Shown here: one piece after another, positions 1 through 6,239 of the stretch
Layout: each line of letters starts with the position of its first letter
Position numbering within the stretch: position 1 is the first letter of the stretch
Assembly (NCBI GenBank): GCA_002396885.1
Contig: DGXY01000094.1
Coordinates: 68,002 to 75,202 of the forward strand
Length of the DNA stretch: 7,201 nt
DNA from: Akkermansiaceae bacterium UBA5020
GTDB taxonomy: Bacteria; Verrucomicrobiota; Verrucomicrobiia; Verrucomicrobiales; DEV007
Direction of reading: 5' to 3'
Notes under the pieces: model-generated
Seen by the model: only the letters and a program-made list of their open reading frames with translations
What the model was told of the DNA's origin: nothing
The model's database searches: none
Made by a program: the position numbers and the translations under genes

Positions 1-741
1 TGGAACATGGGCTGGATGAACGACTCGCTCACCTACATGAGCCACGAGCCGGTGCACCGCAAATACCACCACGGCTCCGCGACCTTCTCGATGATCTACG
101 CCTATCACGAGAATTACGTGCTCGTCCTCAGCCACGACGAGGTCGTCCACGGCAAGGGCTCGCTCGTGCAGAAGATGCCGGGCGACCGCTGGCAGCAGAT
201 GGCGAACGTGCGTTTTTTCCTCGCCTGGATGTTCGCCCATCCCGGGAAAAAGCTCCTCTTCCAGGGTCTCGATTTCGGGCAGTCGGAGGAGTGGAACCAC
301 GCCGTGGGCCTGCCCTGGCATCTCCTCGACTTTGAAGAACACGCCGGGATCCAGCGCCTCGTCCGCGACCTCAACCGGGTCTACGTCGCGGAGCCGGCCT
401 TGAACGAGCTCGACCACGAGCCCGGCGGCTTCGAGTGGATCGACCACAATGACGCAAAGCACAGCCTTTTCACCTTCATCCGCCGCAGCCGCCGCGGAGA
501 GATCGTGGTGGTGCTGGTGAACGCGACGCCGGTTCCGCGATCCGGCTACCGGCTCGGCGTGCCCGAGGGTGGCTTTTACGAGGAGGTCATGAATACCGAC
601 TCTTCTCTCTACGGTGGATCGAACCTCGGCTCGGCCGGAGGCATTCCCGCCCGTCCGCAGGAGTCACACGGACGCCCCTATTCGATCCAAGTCGAGATCC
701 CCCCACTGGCGACGGTTTACTTCAAGCAGCGCGCCGTTTGA
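1..741 (+). CDS. glgB: 1,4-alpha-glucan branching enzyme GlgB, C-terminal part (5' end outside window)
   Basis: This enzyme makes the alpha-1,6 branches of glycogen in the cytoplasm by cutting an alpha-1,4 chain and transferring it to a C6 hydroxyl. The 246 visible residues match the C-terminal third of the roughly 630-730-residue GlgB family with no break. They begin at the WNMGWMND segment (WNLGWMHD in E. coli) and continue through the YHH and SHDEVVHGK motifs, MPGD, PGKKLLFQG, EWNH and LVRDLN. The C-terminal beta domain has NTDS, GGSN and PPLATVYF. The Asp of SHDEVV (codon 136-138) is the third conserved catalytic Asp of the GH13 barrel; the nucleophile and the acid/base Glu lie upstream of the window. 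The frame is open from base 1 and stops at TGA 739-741, so the ATG at 7 is an internal Met, not the start. It is the only + strand gene here and converges on the lipoprotein gene. Other glycogen genes, if linked, must lie to the left. Confidence 0.97.
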   Translation, partial: WNMGWMNDSLTYMSHEPVHRKYHHGSATFSMIYAYHENYVLVLSHDEVVHGKGSLVQKMPGDRWQQMANVRFFLAWMFAHPGKKLLFQGLDFGQSEEWNHAVGLPWHLLDFEEHAGIQRLVRDLNRVYVAEPALNELDHEPGGFEWIDHNDAKHSLFTFIRRSRRGEIVVVLVNATPVPRSGYRLGVPEGGFYEEVMNTDSSLYGGSNLGSAGGIPARPQESHGRPYSIQVEIPPLATVYFKQRAV

Positions 742-761
742 TGCGTGCGTTCCGGAAACAG

Positions 762-787
762 AAAAACGGGAAGGTCATCCCCTCCCG
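762..787. terminator. Probable intrinsic terminator between convergent glgB and lipoprotein genes
   Basis: CGGGA (767-771) pairs with TCCCG (783-787), and an inner GG/CC pair closes a TCAT loop. On the - strand the hairpin is followed at once by TTTTT (complement of 762-766), a standard Rho-independent arrangement for the lipoprotein gene that ends at 827. On the + strand it is followed only by CTCTTT, so it would work less well for glgB, which stops 25 nt before the stem. The assignment rests on base pairing and the T-run; no folding energy was computed. Confidence 0.6.
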
Positions 788-826
788 CTCTTTCAGTATT
801 CCAGTGTTGAATTGCCTGACCGGCGA

Positions 827-1138
827 TCAATAACCCCGGTAGCCGCCGCGATAGGCTGGCGGCGGCGGCGCGTAGCCACCACCATAACCTCCCCCGTAGT
901 AGGGACCACCGTGAGTGTTGTAGTAGTGATTGCGCGCGGCGCGGTTCTTCGAGATCTCGGAGCCGGCGATGGCACCGATTGCGCCACCGACGAGCGCGCC
1001 GGTTTCATCACCGATGAGGGCGCCGGTACCGGCACCAATGGCACCGCCAATGAGAGCGCCACGCTCACCGGGCGTGCAGGAAACGAGCGTCGAGGCGACC
1101 ACGAGAGCGAGGAGACTGAGGATCAGGGAATGTTTCAT
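827..1138 (-). CDS. Small glycine-zipper lipoprotein with a Gly/Tyr/Pro-rich tail
   Basis: This 103-residue envelope protein has no assigned activity. Residues 1-20 form a lipoprotein signal peptide: MKH, a hydrophobic core, then lipobox LVSC with the acylated Cys at 21. Thr follows the Cys, so there is no Asp inner-membrane retention signal and an outer-membrane location is plausible. Residues 27-59 are a glycine zipper with Gly at every fourth position (27, 31, 35, 39, 43, 47, 51, 55, 59), as in SlyB/OsmB/YMGG-type proteins. The zipper contains an approximate 20-residue repeat (GALIGGAIG and GALVGGAIG). After a short polar stretch, residues 72-103 are rich in Gly, Tyr and Pro (YYGGGYGGGY, PPPP, YRGGYRGY). 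The ATG at 1138 is chosen because it gives a complete signal peptide, although no Shine-Dalgarno sequence precedes it. The gene follows the DUF1501 gene after 136 nt that may hold a terminator, so it is probably transcribed separately. The family class is fairly sure; the role (membrane association, oligomerisation or stress response) is inference. Confidence 0.85.
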   Translation of the reverse strand: MKHSLILSLLALVVASTLVSCTPGERGALIGGAIGAGTGALIGDETGALVGGAIGAIAGSEISKNRAARNHYYNTHGGPYYGGGYGGGYAPPPPAYRGGYRGY

Positions 1139-1152
1139 GGAGTTTCGAAGGA

Positions 1153-1166
1153 AAGCGAAGTCGCTT
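1153..1166 (-). repeat. Short perfect inverted repeat in the lipoprotein leader
   Basis: AAGCG (1153-1157) and CGCTT (1162-1166) form a 5-bp stem with a 4-nt loop, ending 14 nt upstream of the lipoprotein ATG. There is no T-run after it, so it is not a terminator. It could be a leader hairpin affecting translation or stability, or chance. Confidence 0.35.
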
Positions 1167-1199
1167 CACAAGTCCGCGAGTCACTCATTGCTTGAGACG

Positions 1200-1235
1200 A
1201 TCCGGAAAGCCTTTCATGCGGAGAAAATCCGGAAA
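1200..1235. repeat. Two 9-bp direct repeats upstream of the lipoprotein gene
   Basis: ATCCGGAAA occurs at 1200-1208 and again at 1227-1235, 27 nt apart, each with the palindromic core TCCGGA. They lie in the 136-nt gap between the DUF1501 stop and the lipoprotein start, 60-100 nt upstream of that start. Paired binding sites for a regulator would fit, but two copies of a 9-mer near each other could also be chance. I found no convincing -35/-10 pair in this gap. Confidence 0.3.
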
Positions 1236-1269
1236 ACTCCCCGCCTCCACTCTCTTCCCCCCCGGGGAG
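1233..1269 (-). terminator. Possible weak terminator after the DUF1501 gene
   Basis: Six nucleotides downstream of the DUF1501 stop, read on the - strand, CTCCCC (complement of 1264-1269) can pair with GGGGAG (complement of 1237-1242) and is followed by TTTT (complement of 1233-1236). The 21-nt loop is long and the T-run short, so function is uncertain. Confidence 0.35.
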
Positions 1270-1274
1270 CGCGA

Positions 1275-2561
1275 TCAGGCAAAGAGATCCACGAGCGGCT
1301 GGCCCTTGTCGGCGACGGTGAAGGGACGCATGCTCGGCGAATAGAGCACCTGATCAAGCGGCAGGCCGAGGGCGTAGCCGATCGTGGCGTTGAAATCGCC
1401 CACCTTCACGGGTTTCTCGACGATTTTGGCACCTCGCTCGTCGGTTTTGCCGTGGACGATACCACCCTTGACCCCGCCGCCCGCGAGGACGCAGGTGAAG
1501 GCCTGGGGATGGTGATCGCGCCCCTCGTTGGTGTTAATCTCGGGGGTGCGACCGAACTCGGTCGCGAGGACGATGAGGGTGTCGTCGAGCATGCCGCGGT
1601 GCTGGAGATCGTCGAGCAGGGTGGAAAAAGCCGCGTCAAGAGTAGCGGCCTGGGTGGGCACGTTGATGAAATTCGAATTGTGCGTGTCCCATCCCCCCAT
1701 GGAGACTTCGACAAAACTCACGCCATGCTCGAGAAGCCGGCGGGCGAGGAGACATCCCTGGCCAAAGGGGTTTTTTCCGTAGCGCTCCTTCATCGCCTCG
1801 GGCTCGGGCGAGAGATCGAAGGCGGCGAGATCCTTGCTGCGCATCAGCTTGATCGCGTCGGCATACATGTCGGTGTAGGCGCGCACGTTTTTCTGGTCGT
1901 AGCGCTCGACGAAGGGTTGGTCGAGTTTCTCGGCGAGGGAACGGTGAAAATTGAAACGTTCCTCGGTCATGCCGCGCGACATCGCGCTGTTCTGCAGGCC
2001 GCCCTCGGGATCGCGGAGCATCAGGGGCGAAAGGCTCGCCTCGAAGAAACCGGCGCCGGGATGCGAGGAATTGCCCCCGATCATGACGTTGCCCGGCAAC
2101 GAGGGATTGTTGCGCCCGTTGAACTTCAGCAACCAGGCGCCCATCGCGGGGTGGCGGATCGAGGTGCGGAACTCGTAGCTGGTGTGCATGTAGTAATTCC
2201 CCTGCTTGTGGGCTCCCTGGGTCGAGATCATCGAATTCACCACGGCGAGCTTGTCGGCATGTCGACCAAGGAGCGGCAGGTTGTCGGAGAGCTTCAAATC
2301 ATCCACCTTGGTGTCGAGGCGTTTGGTCGGGCCCATCACTTCGCCGTCGGTTTTCGGATCGAAGGTATCGAGGTGCGACATGCCACCGTCCATGTAGAGG
2401 TAGATGACGCGCTTGGCGGTCGCGACCTGCTTTGCGGTCGAGGCTCCCGCACCGGCGGCGCGCCCGAAGTCGGGGAGGGAAGAGAGGGCGCTGACGCCAA
2501 GGAAGGACTTCGCGGCTCGGCTGATGAAGTGACGGCGGGAGAGGTCGAGATCCTGTTTCAT
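1275..2561 (-). CDS. DUF1501 family protein with a twin-arginine signal
   Basis: This 428-residue protein belongs to DUF1501, a family placed in the alkaline-phosphatase/sulfatase-like fold and very abundant in planctomycetes and verrucomicrobia; no reaction is established. The N-terminus carries SRRHFI (residues 8-13) followed by a hydrophobic stretch to about residue 30, matching a Tat export signal, so the folded protein is probably exported. Family motifs in order are DGGMSHLDTFDPK (58-70, first putative metal-site region), GGWDTH (289-294), LATEFGRTPEIN (332-343), GRDHHP (347-352) and HGKTDERG (370-377). The C-terminal DFNATIGYALGL (389-400) matches the usual D-x-x-A-T-I-x-x-x-L-G-L element. 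Length is normal for the family. I chose the ATG at 2561 because the signal then starts near the N-terminus. A GTG at 2627 would add 22 residues and overlap the upstream stop by 4 nt (GTGA), but the added MISAIPPAP... stretch does not look like part of a signal. It follows the PSCyt2/PSD1 gene by 62 nt and the two are almost certainly co-transcribed. Confidence 0.93.
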   Translation of the reverse strand: MKQDLDLSRRHFISRAAKSFLGVSALSSLPDFGRAAGAGASTAKQVATAKRVIYLYMDGGMSHLDTFDPKTDGEVMGPTKRLDTKVDDLKLSDNLPLLGRHADKLAVVNSMISTQGAHKQGNYYMHTSYEFRTSIRHPAMGAWLLKFNGRNNPSLPGNVMIGGNSSHPGAGFFEASLSPLMLRDPEGGLQNSAMSRGMTEERFNFHRSLAEKLDQPFVERYDQKNVRAYTDMYADAIKLMRSKDLAAFDLSPEPEAMKERYGKNPFGQGCLLARRLLEHGVSFVEVSMGGWDTHNSNFINVPTQAATLDAAFSTLLDDLQHRGMLDDTLIVLATEFGRTPEINTNEGRDHHPQAFTCVLAGGGVKGGIVHGKTDERGAKIVEKPVKVGDFNATIGYALGLPLDQVLYSPSMRPFTVADKGQPLVDLFA

Positions 2562-2623
2562 GGGGGACAAGAGAGGGTCGGAGGGTCGGATGAAGAGAGT
2601 CGGGGCGGGCGGGATGGCGGAGA

Positions 2624-5041
2624 TCACTGGATGAAGAGGAACTGGCGCGTGTTGAGCACGGTCCAGACCATGCCGATGACGGTGCCGGACTCGGCATCGG
2701 CCGCCCAGGCTTCGCGGAAGATGGCCTTCTCCTCGTCCGCGGGAAGGCGGCTGAGCATGGTGAGGTAGATGGTATCGAGACGGTCCTCGAATTTCTCGCC
2801 CTTCATGTCTCGCATGAGGACGGAGTATTTGTTGGTCACCGAGGAAAGGGTCGGGCCATTCAGCATGGCGAGAGCCTGGGTCACGGAGGCGTCGTGGCTG
2901 GCGTTCTCGATGAGTTCGCGGTCGCTCTGACCGAATTCACGGAGGAAGTGGCCCGCCGGGGAAGGCTGCGTCAAATCGGAGGCCCGCTTCATGCGATCGC
3001 CGATGATGCGGTCGAAATGGCGGTAGGCGGTCTTGTCCTCCTTGGCCTTCACCTTCCAGGCGGCGAGTTCGGCGGCACGCTCGGCCTCTCGCTCTTCCCG
3101 CAGCGCGGCCTCGCGCTTCGCGAACATGGCATCGATCAACTCCTTGATGATGCCGCTGCGCTCGCTGCCAGCGACTTCGGCCATGCCTTCCTCGAAGGTG
3201 CCGTAGTTGGCAAGGAGGGAAGCGGCGAACTCATCCATGAGCCTTTCTCCCGCGATCCGATCACTGGTTTCACCCGTCGTGGCGGCGGCGACCTTCGAGG
3301 CCGGCACGACGGCAGGCTTTCCTTTCAATTCGTCGAGCTTGCGCTGCAAACCGTCGCGGTAAACGACTTCCTCGATACGCTGATCGAGTTCGTTCTTGAT
3401 CGCCCGCGCTTCCAGACTGGCCTGTTTGATGAGGTCGGGGTCGCTCTTCTCGCGGGCTTCAGCGACCTTCTGCTCGGCCGCCTCGATCCGGAGGGAAAGC
3501 TCGGCCTGGATCTTCACGACTTCGCGCATGTTCTTGAGGAACTGGGCAGGATCCTGGTCGTAGATGGCTTCGGCGATGAGCTGGACCTCGGCGAGACGTT
3601 TCTCGCCCGCGAGAATTCGTGCTTTGTCAGGACGATCGGGATCGGACACGGTCATGGCCACGAGGGAATCCCAGATCTGCTCGGCACTCATGCGGCGGAG
3701 GATGGGCCCCGCGAAGTAGTAGGGAGCTCCCGGCACGGGCTCCTCGAGGGTGGCCTCGCGCTGGTAGGCCTTGGTGCGGTAGAGAACGCGCTGGTAGGCC
3801 TGGAGGTCGTAGTCGAGATCGCGCATGAGCTGCTCGAGGTATTCCATGAGCGGGGCGTTCGGAGCGACCGAGTTTTCCTTGAGGTCGTCGACCGGCTCGA
3901 TCAGGCCGAGGCCGAAGGCGCGCTTCCAGAGGCGGTTCGCGATCACCTTGGTGAAGCGGGGATTCTCGGGCGAGGTGAGCCATTCCCCGAAGGCCTCAAT
4001 GGGATGACTGCTCCCGCTGAGGACGGCCTCCTGCCCGAAAAGGGTCGAGGGTTTTACGACGGCGAGGGGGTTGGCGTCGTCGTATTGATAGTCCTTCGGC
4101 AGACGCAGGGCACGATCGGTCGAATTGACGTTGTTGAAACGTAGCGGGAAGAGAATTTCGGAGGCGGCCTTGCGGAGAGCGCCGTCCTGACCGGAGTAGG
4201 GGTTTCCGGACTTCGCCATCTTGGCCTTGGATTTGTTTTTTCCTTTCCCTTTCCCCATGCCATTTCCTTTCGCTTCTCCCTCGGCTGGGGCGGCCTTGGC
4301 ACGCTCCTGCTCGAGCACCTCCATCGCGGCCTGCTGCACGGGATGATTGTTCGTGCCGTTCATCCCGTAGGTGAAGGCGGCGAGATGGTAGTAGTCCATC
4401 TGCGTCACGGAATCGAAGGGATGATTGTGGCATTGGGCGCAGACGATCTGGGTCCCGAGGAAGACCTGGGTGGTGATCGCGAGATTGTCGAGCGGCATGC
4501 CGAAATCGCGCAGGTAATAGCCGATCGCGGGATTCTCCCAACTGCTGCCCGAAGCGGTGACGAGGTCGTAGACGATCTCGTTGTAGGGCCGGTTCGAGCG
4601 GATCGCGTCCTTGATCCACTTCTCGTAGGCCATGCCCGCGCCGACGCTTTGTCCATTGCCCGAGATCGAGGTGCGGGACCTCAGAAGATCGGCGAACCAA
4701 TTGTACTGGTGGGAAACGTAGCCGTCCGAACCGATCAGGGAATCGACGATTTTTGCGCGTTTGTCAGGATCCACGGATTCGAGGAAAGCGAGCGTCTCGG
4801 CCTTGGTCGGGGTGCGGCCGATGAGGTCGAGGTGGACGCGACGGACGAAAACCTCGTCGCTGGCGTCGGCGTTGGGTTCGAGCTTTTCTTTCTTCAACCC
4901 TTCGAGGACGAGTTCGTCGATGCGGGCGGCTGCGGCGACAGGATCGACGAACGGCTTTGGATCCGGGGCGGCAGGCACCGCCGAAGTGGTCGCGAAGACG
5001 AAAAACGCCGCAAAGGCGGCGCGGGGGAGCGAGGTCATCAT
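2624..5041 (-). CDS. Secreted PSCyt2/PSD1 protein (DUF1549-DUF1553) with CxxCH motif
   Basis: This 805-residue exported protein is of unknown activity. Residues 1-25 form a Sec-type signal peptide ending AVPAA. DUF1549 (PSCyt2) spans about 36-230: VRRVHLDLIGRTPT (67-80), then CAQCHNHPFD (201-210), where the CAQCH matches the heme-binding CxxCH pattern. DUF1553 (PSD1) starts near 345 (WLTSPENPRFTKVIANRLWKR, 354-374) and ends with FLREFGQSDRE (699-709), ALAMLNGP (723-730), LSRLPADEEK (763-772) and LNTRQFLF (796-803). Two stretches interrupt the family pattern: a Lys/Gly-rich insert at about 247-276, and a long charged, probably coiled-coil region at about 475-690 inside DUF1553. There is no N-terminal PSCyt1 domain, which many relatives carry. 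The start is one of two adjacent ATG codons (5041 or 5038); neither has a Shine-Dalgarno sequence. It lies 84 nt downstream of the PIN/TRAM gene with no clear terminator or promoter between, so readthrough is possible. Its stop is 62 nt before the DUF1501 ATG. Such pairs recur in this phylum and are often linked to degradative gene sets, but none is seen here. Confidence 0.94.
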   Translation of the reverse strand: MMTSLPRAAFAAFFVFATTSAVPAAPDPKPFVDPVAAAARIDELVLEGLKKEKLEPNADASDEVFVRRVHLDLIGRTPTKAETLAFLESVDPDKRAKIVDSLIGSDGYVSHQYNWFADLLRSRTSISGNGQSVGAGMAYEKWIKDAIRSNRPYNEIVYDLVTASGSSWENPAIGYYLRDFGMPLDNLAITTQVFLGTQIVCAQCHNHPFDSVTQMDYYHLAAFTYGMNGTNNHPVQQAAMEVLEQERAKAAPAEGEAKGNGMGKGKGKNKSKAKMAKSGNPYSGQDGALRKAASEILFPLRFNNVNSTDRALRLPKDYQYDDANPLAVVKPSTLFGQEAVLSGSSHPIEAFGEWLTSPENPRFTKVIANRLWKRAFGLGLIEPVDDLKENSVAPNAPLMEYLEQLMRDLDYDLQAYQRVLYRTKAYQREATLEEPVPGAPYYFAGPILRRMSAEQIWDSLVAMTVSDPDRPDKARILAGEKRLAEVQLIAEAIYDQDPAQFLKNMREVVKIQAELSLRIEAAEQKVAEAREKSDPDLIKQASLEARAIKNELDQRIEEVVYRDGLQRKLDELKGKPAVVPASKVAAATTGETSDRIAGERLMDEFAASLLANYGTFEEGMAEVAGSERSGIIKELIDAMFAKREAALREEREAERAAELAAWKVKAKEDKTAYRHFDRIIGDRMKRASDLTQPSPAGHFLREFGQSDRELIENASHDASVTQALAMLNGPTLSSVTNKYSVLMRDMKGEKFEDRLDTIYLTMLSRLPADEEKAIFREAWAADAESGTVIGMVWTVLNTRQFLFIQ
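4235..4241 (-). other. In-frame A-AAA-AAC heptamer (possible slippery site)
   Basis: Inside the Lys/Gly insert of the PSCyt2/PSD1 gene, the codons GGA AAA AAC AAA place A-AAA-AAC in the phase required for -1 slippage. The -1 frame stays open to position 3996. No downstream pseudoknot was identified, and A-rich Lys codons make such a heptamer likely by chance. Confidence 0.2.
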
Positions 5042-5125
5042 GGAGGGAAAGGCTGCTGGAAATGAGACCCCGCCGCCCCTTTCAGGTTTCTGGCGCGATC
5101 GCGTGAAGGGAGCGCTGAAGCCCTC

Positions 5126-6139
5126 CTACTTCCTCAGTTCCGCGAAGATGAGGCGGCCGGCGCTGGTCTGCACGGCGCCGGCGACGATGACGTGCTGGAG
5201 CGTGCCCAGGTGGCGCTTGGCGTGATTGACGACGATCATCGTCCCATCGGGCAGGTAACCGATGGCTTGGTGGTCGTCCTTGCCCTCCTTCACGAGTTCG
5301 AGGGTGAGTTCGTCACCGGTGGAGACGATCGGCTTCAGGGCGAGGGAGAGTTCGTTGAGGTTGAGCACCGCGATCCCCTTCAGCCGGGCGACCTTGCCGA
5401 GATTGGCATCGTTCGTCAGAATGCGGGCATCGAGAAGGTCGGCGAGTTGCACCATCTTCGCCTCGGAGGACAGCCCGCCCTCGAAGGTCTCATCATGGAT
5501 CGTGACGTCGATTCCCCCGGAGGTTTTCATCGCATTCAGCGTATCGAGGCCACGGCGGCCGCGGTGCCGTTTCAACTCATCGGAGGAGTCGGACATTTTC
5601 TGGAGTTCATCGAGGACAAAACGCGGCACCACGAGCGCGCCGCCGAGGAATCCCGCGGCAAAGATTCCGGGAATACGGCCGTCGATGATGATGTTCGTAT
5701 CGAGCAAGGTCGGGAGATCGTGGAGGGAGTCCTGACGGAATCGTACGTAAGGAATCAGCAGGGAGAATTCCTCGCGCTTGCTCCGCAGGGCGAGCATCAC
5801 GCCGATGAAGCCGAAGCCCAGGAAAGCGGCAAGATTGAAAATACTGCCGGCGAGGGGGAACTGCTGCATCCAGCCTGCCTCGAAAGACCCGATGCGCGTG
5901 AGAAGCCAGGCGCACAGGAAGCCGATGAGGAGCCCGCAAGTGCCGTGGGAGAAGGATCGGAAGGTGAGATGCCGGAGCATTATGTCGAGGACGATCGCCA
6001 GGGAAGCGAAGCCCACTCCCACGATCGCTCCGAACCACCAGAAGCTCGGCTCTTCACCCATCGCGACGACCGCCCCAACAAATCCCGCGAGAAGCAGGAA
6101 AAACATCCGGATCACGTTGAGGAGGGCATACTGGCTCAT
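5126..6139 (-). CDS. Membrane-anchored PIN/TRAM domain protein (YacL-like)
   Basis: This 337-residue protein has the architecture of Bacillus YacL: N-terminal membrane segments, a PIN ribonuclease-fold domain and a C-terminal TRAM domain. Hydrophobic segments lie at about 9-27, 32-52, 66-80 and 97-118. The PIN domain begins with LLDTNIIIDGRI (145-156). Its putative metal-binding acids are Asp147 and Asp153, Glu179 in VLDELQK, and Asp244 in ILTNDANL, so the active site looks intact. Residues 267-334 resemble TRAM, with KEGKDDHQAIGYLPDGTMIVV (284-304) and the closing VQTSAGRLIFAE. TRAM domains bind RNA, so an RNase tethered to the inner membrane is the usual inference; the substrate is unknown. 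I chose the ATG at 6139 because it puts the first helix near the N-terminus. A GTG at 6181 would lie only about 5 nt from the predicted transcription start. It has its own strong -10 promoter element and could also feed the downstream PSCyt2/PSD1 gene. Confidence 0.93.
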   Translation of the reverse strand: MSQYALLNVIRMFFLLLAGFVGAVVAMGEEPSFWWFGAIVGVGFASLAIVLDIMLRHLTFRSFSHGTCGLLIGFLCAWLLTRIGSFEAGWMQQFPLAGSIFNLAAFLGFGFIGVMLALRSKREEFSLLIPYVRFRQDSLHDLPTLLDTNIIIDGRIPGIFAAGFLGGALVVPRFVLDELQKMSDSSDELKRHRGRRGLDTLNAMKTSGGIDVTIHDETFEGGLSSEAKMVQLADLLDARILTNDANLGKVARLKGIAVLNLNELSLALKPIVSTGDELTLELVKEGKDDHQAIGYLPDGTMIVVNHAKRHLGTLQHVIVAGAVQTSAGRLIFAELRK

Positions 6140-6192
6140 GGCACAGGAAGGGAACGGCGTCGGAACTCGCCGGAATCTCACGGCGTGTCGGA

Positions 6193-6221
6193 ATTATATG
6201 GGAGGAAACCGGATTTGCGAC
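6193..6221 (-). promoter_or_regulatory. Predicted sigma70-type promoter for the PIN/TRAM gene
   Basis: The 100-nt gap between prmA and the PIN/TRAM gene contains a perfect TATAAT (complement of 6193-6198), conspicuous in GC-rich sequence. The -35 region is weak: GTCGCA at 17-nt spacing (complement of 6216-6221) or TCGCAA at 16 nt, each 3 of 6 to TTGACA. Transcription would start near 6186 and leave a leader of about 47 nt before the ATG at 6139. Confidence 0.6.
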
Positions 6222-6239
6222 GAAGCTTTTGCCCCTACC

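Noticed and set aside
614..1195. 193-codon + strand frame overlapping the end of glgB
   Set aside because: Out of frame with glgB, crosses the terminator hairpin and lies antisense to the lipoprotein gene; its composition is that of a shadow frame.
930..2768. 612-codon open frame on the + strand opposite the DUF1501 gene
   Set aside because: It is antisense to a gene with clear family motifs, starts inside the lipoprotein gene, and its His/Glu/Gly-rich translation matches no family I know. Long antisense frames are expected in GC-rich coding DNA.
2894..4144. 416-codon open frame on the + strand opposite the PSCyt2/PSD1 gene
   Set aside because: Antisense shadow of a well-supported gene; low-complexity composition and no recognisable domain.
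4427..4441. CAQCH as proof of a c-type cytochrome
   Set aside because: The pattern fits heme attachment and the family name implies it, but no heme ligand partner or cytochrome maturation gene is visible, so I keep it as a possibility only.
5042..5125. Promoter or terminator in the gap between the PIN/TRAM and PSCyt2/PSD1 genes
   Set aside because: I found no TATAAT-like element with a matching -35, and only an imperfect GGAG/CTCC pairing with no T-run.
6140..6181. GTG start at 6181 for the PIN/TRAM protein
   Set aside because: It would place 14 charged and Pro-containing residues before the first membrane helix and sit only about 5 nt from the predicted transcription start; the ATG at 6139 fits better.
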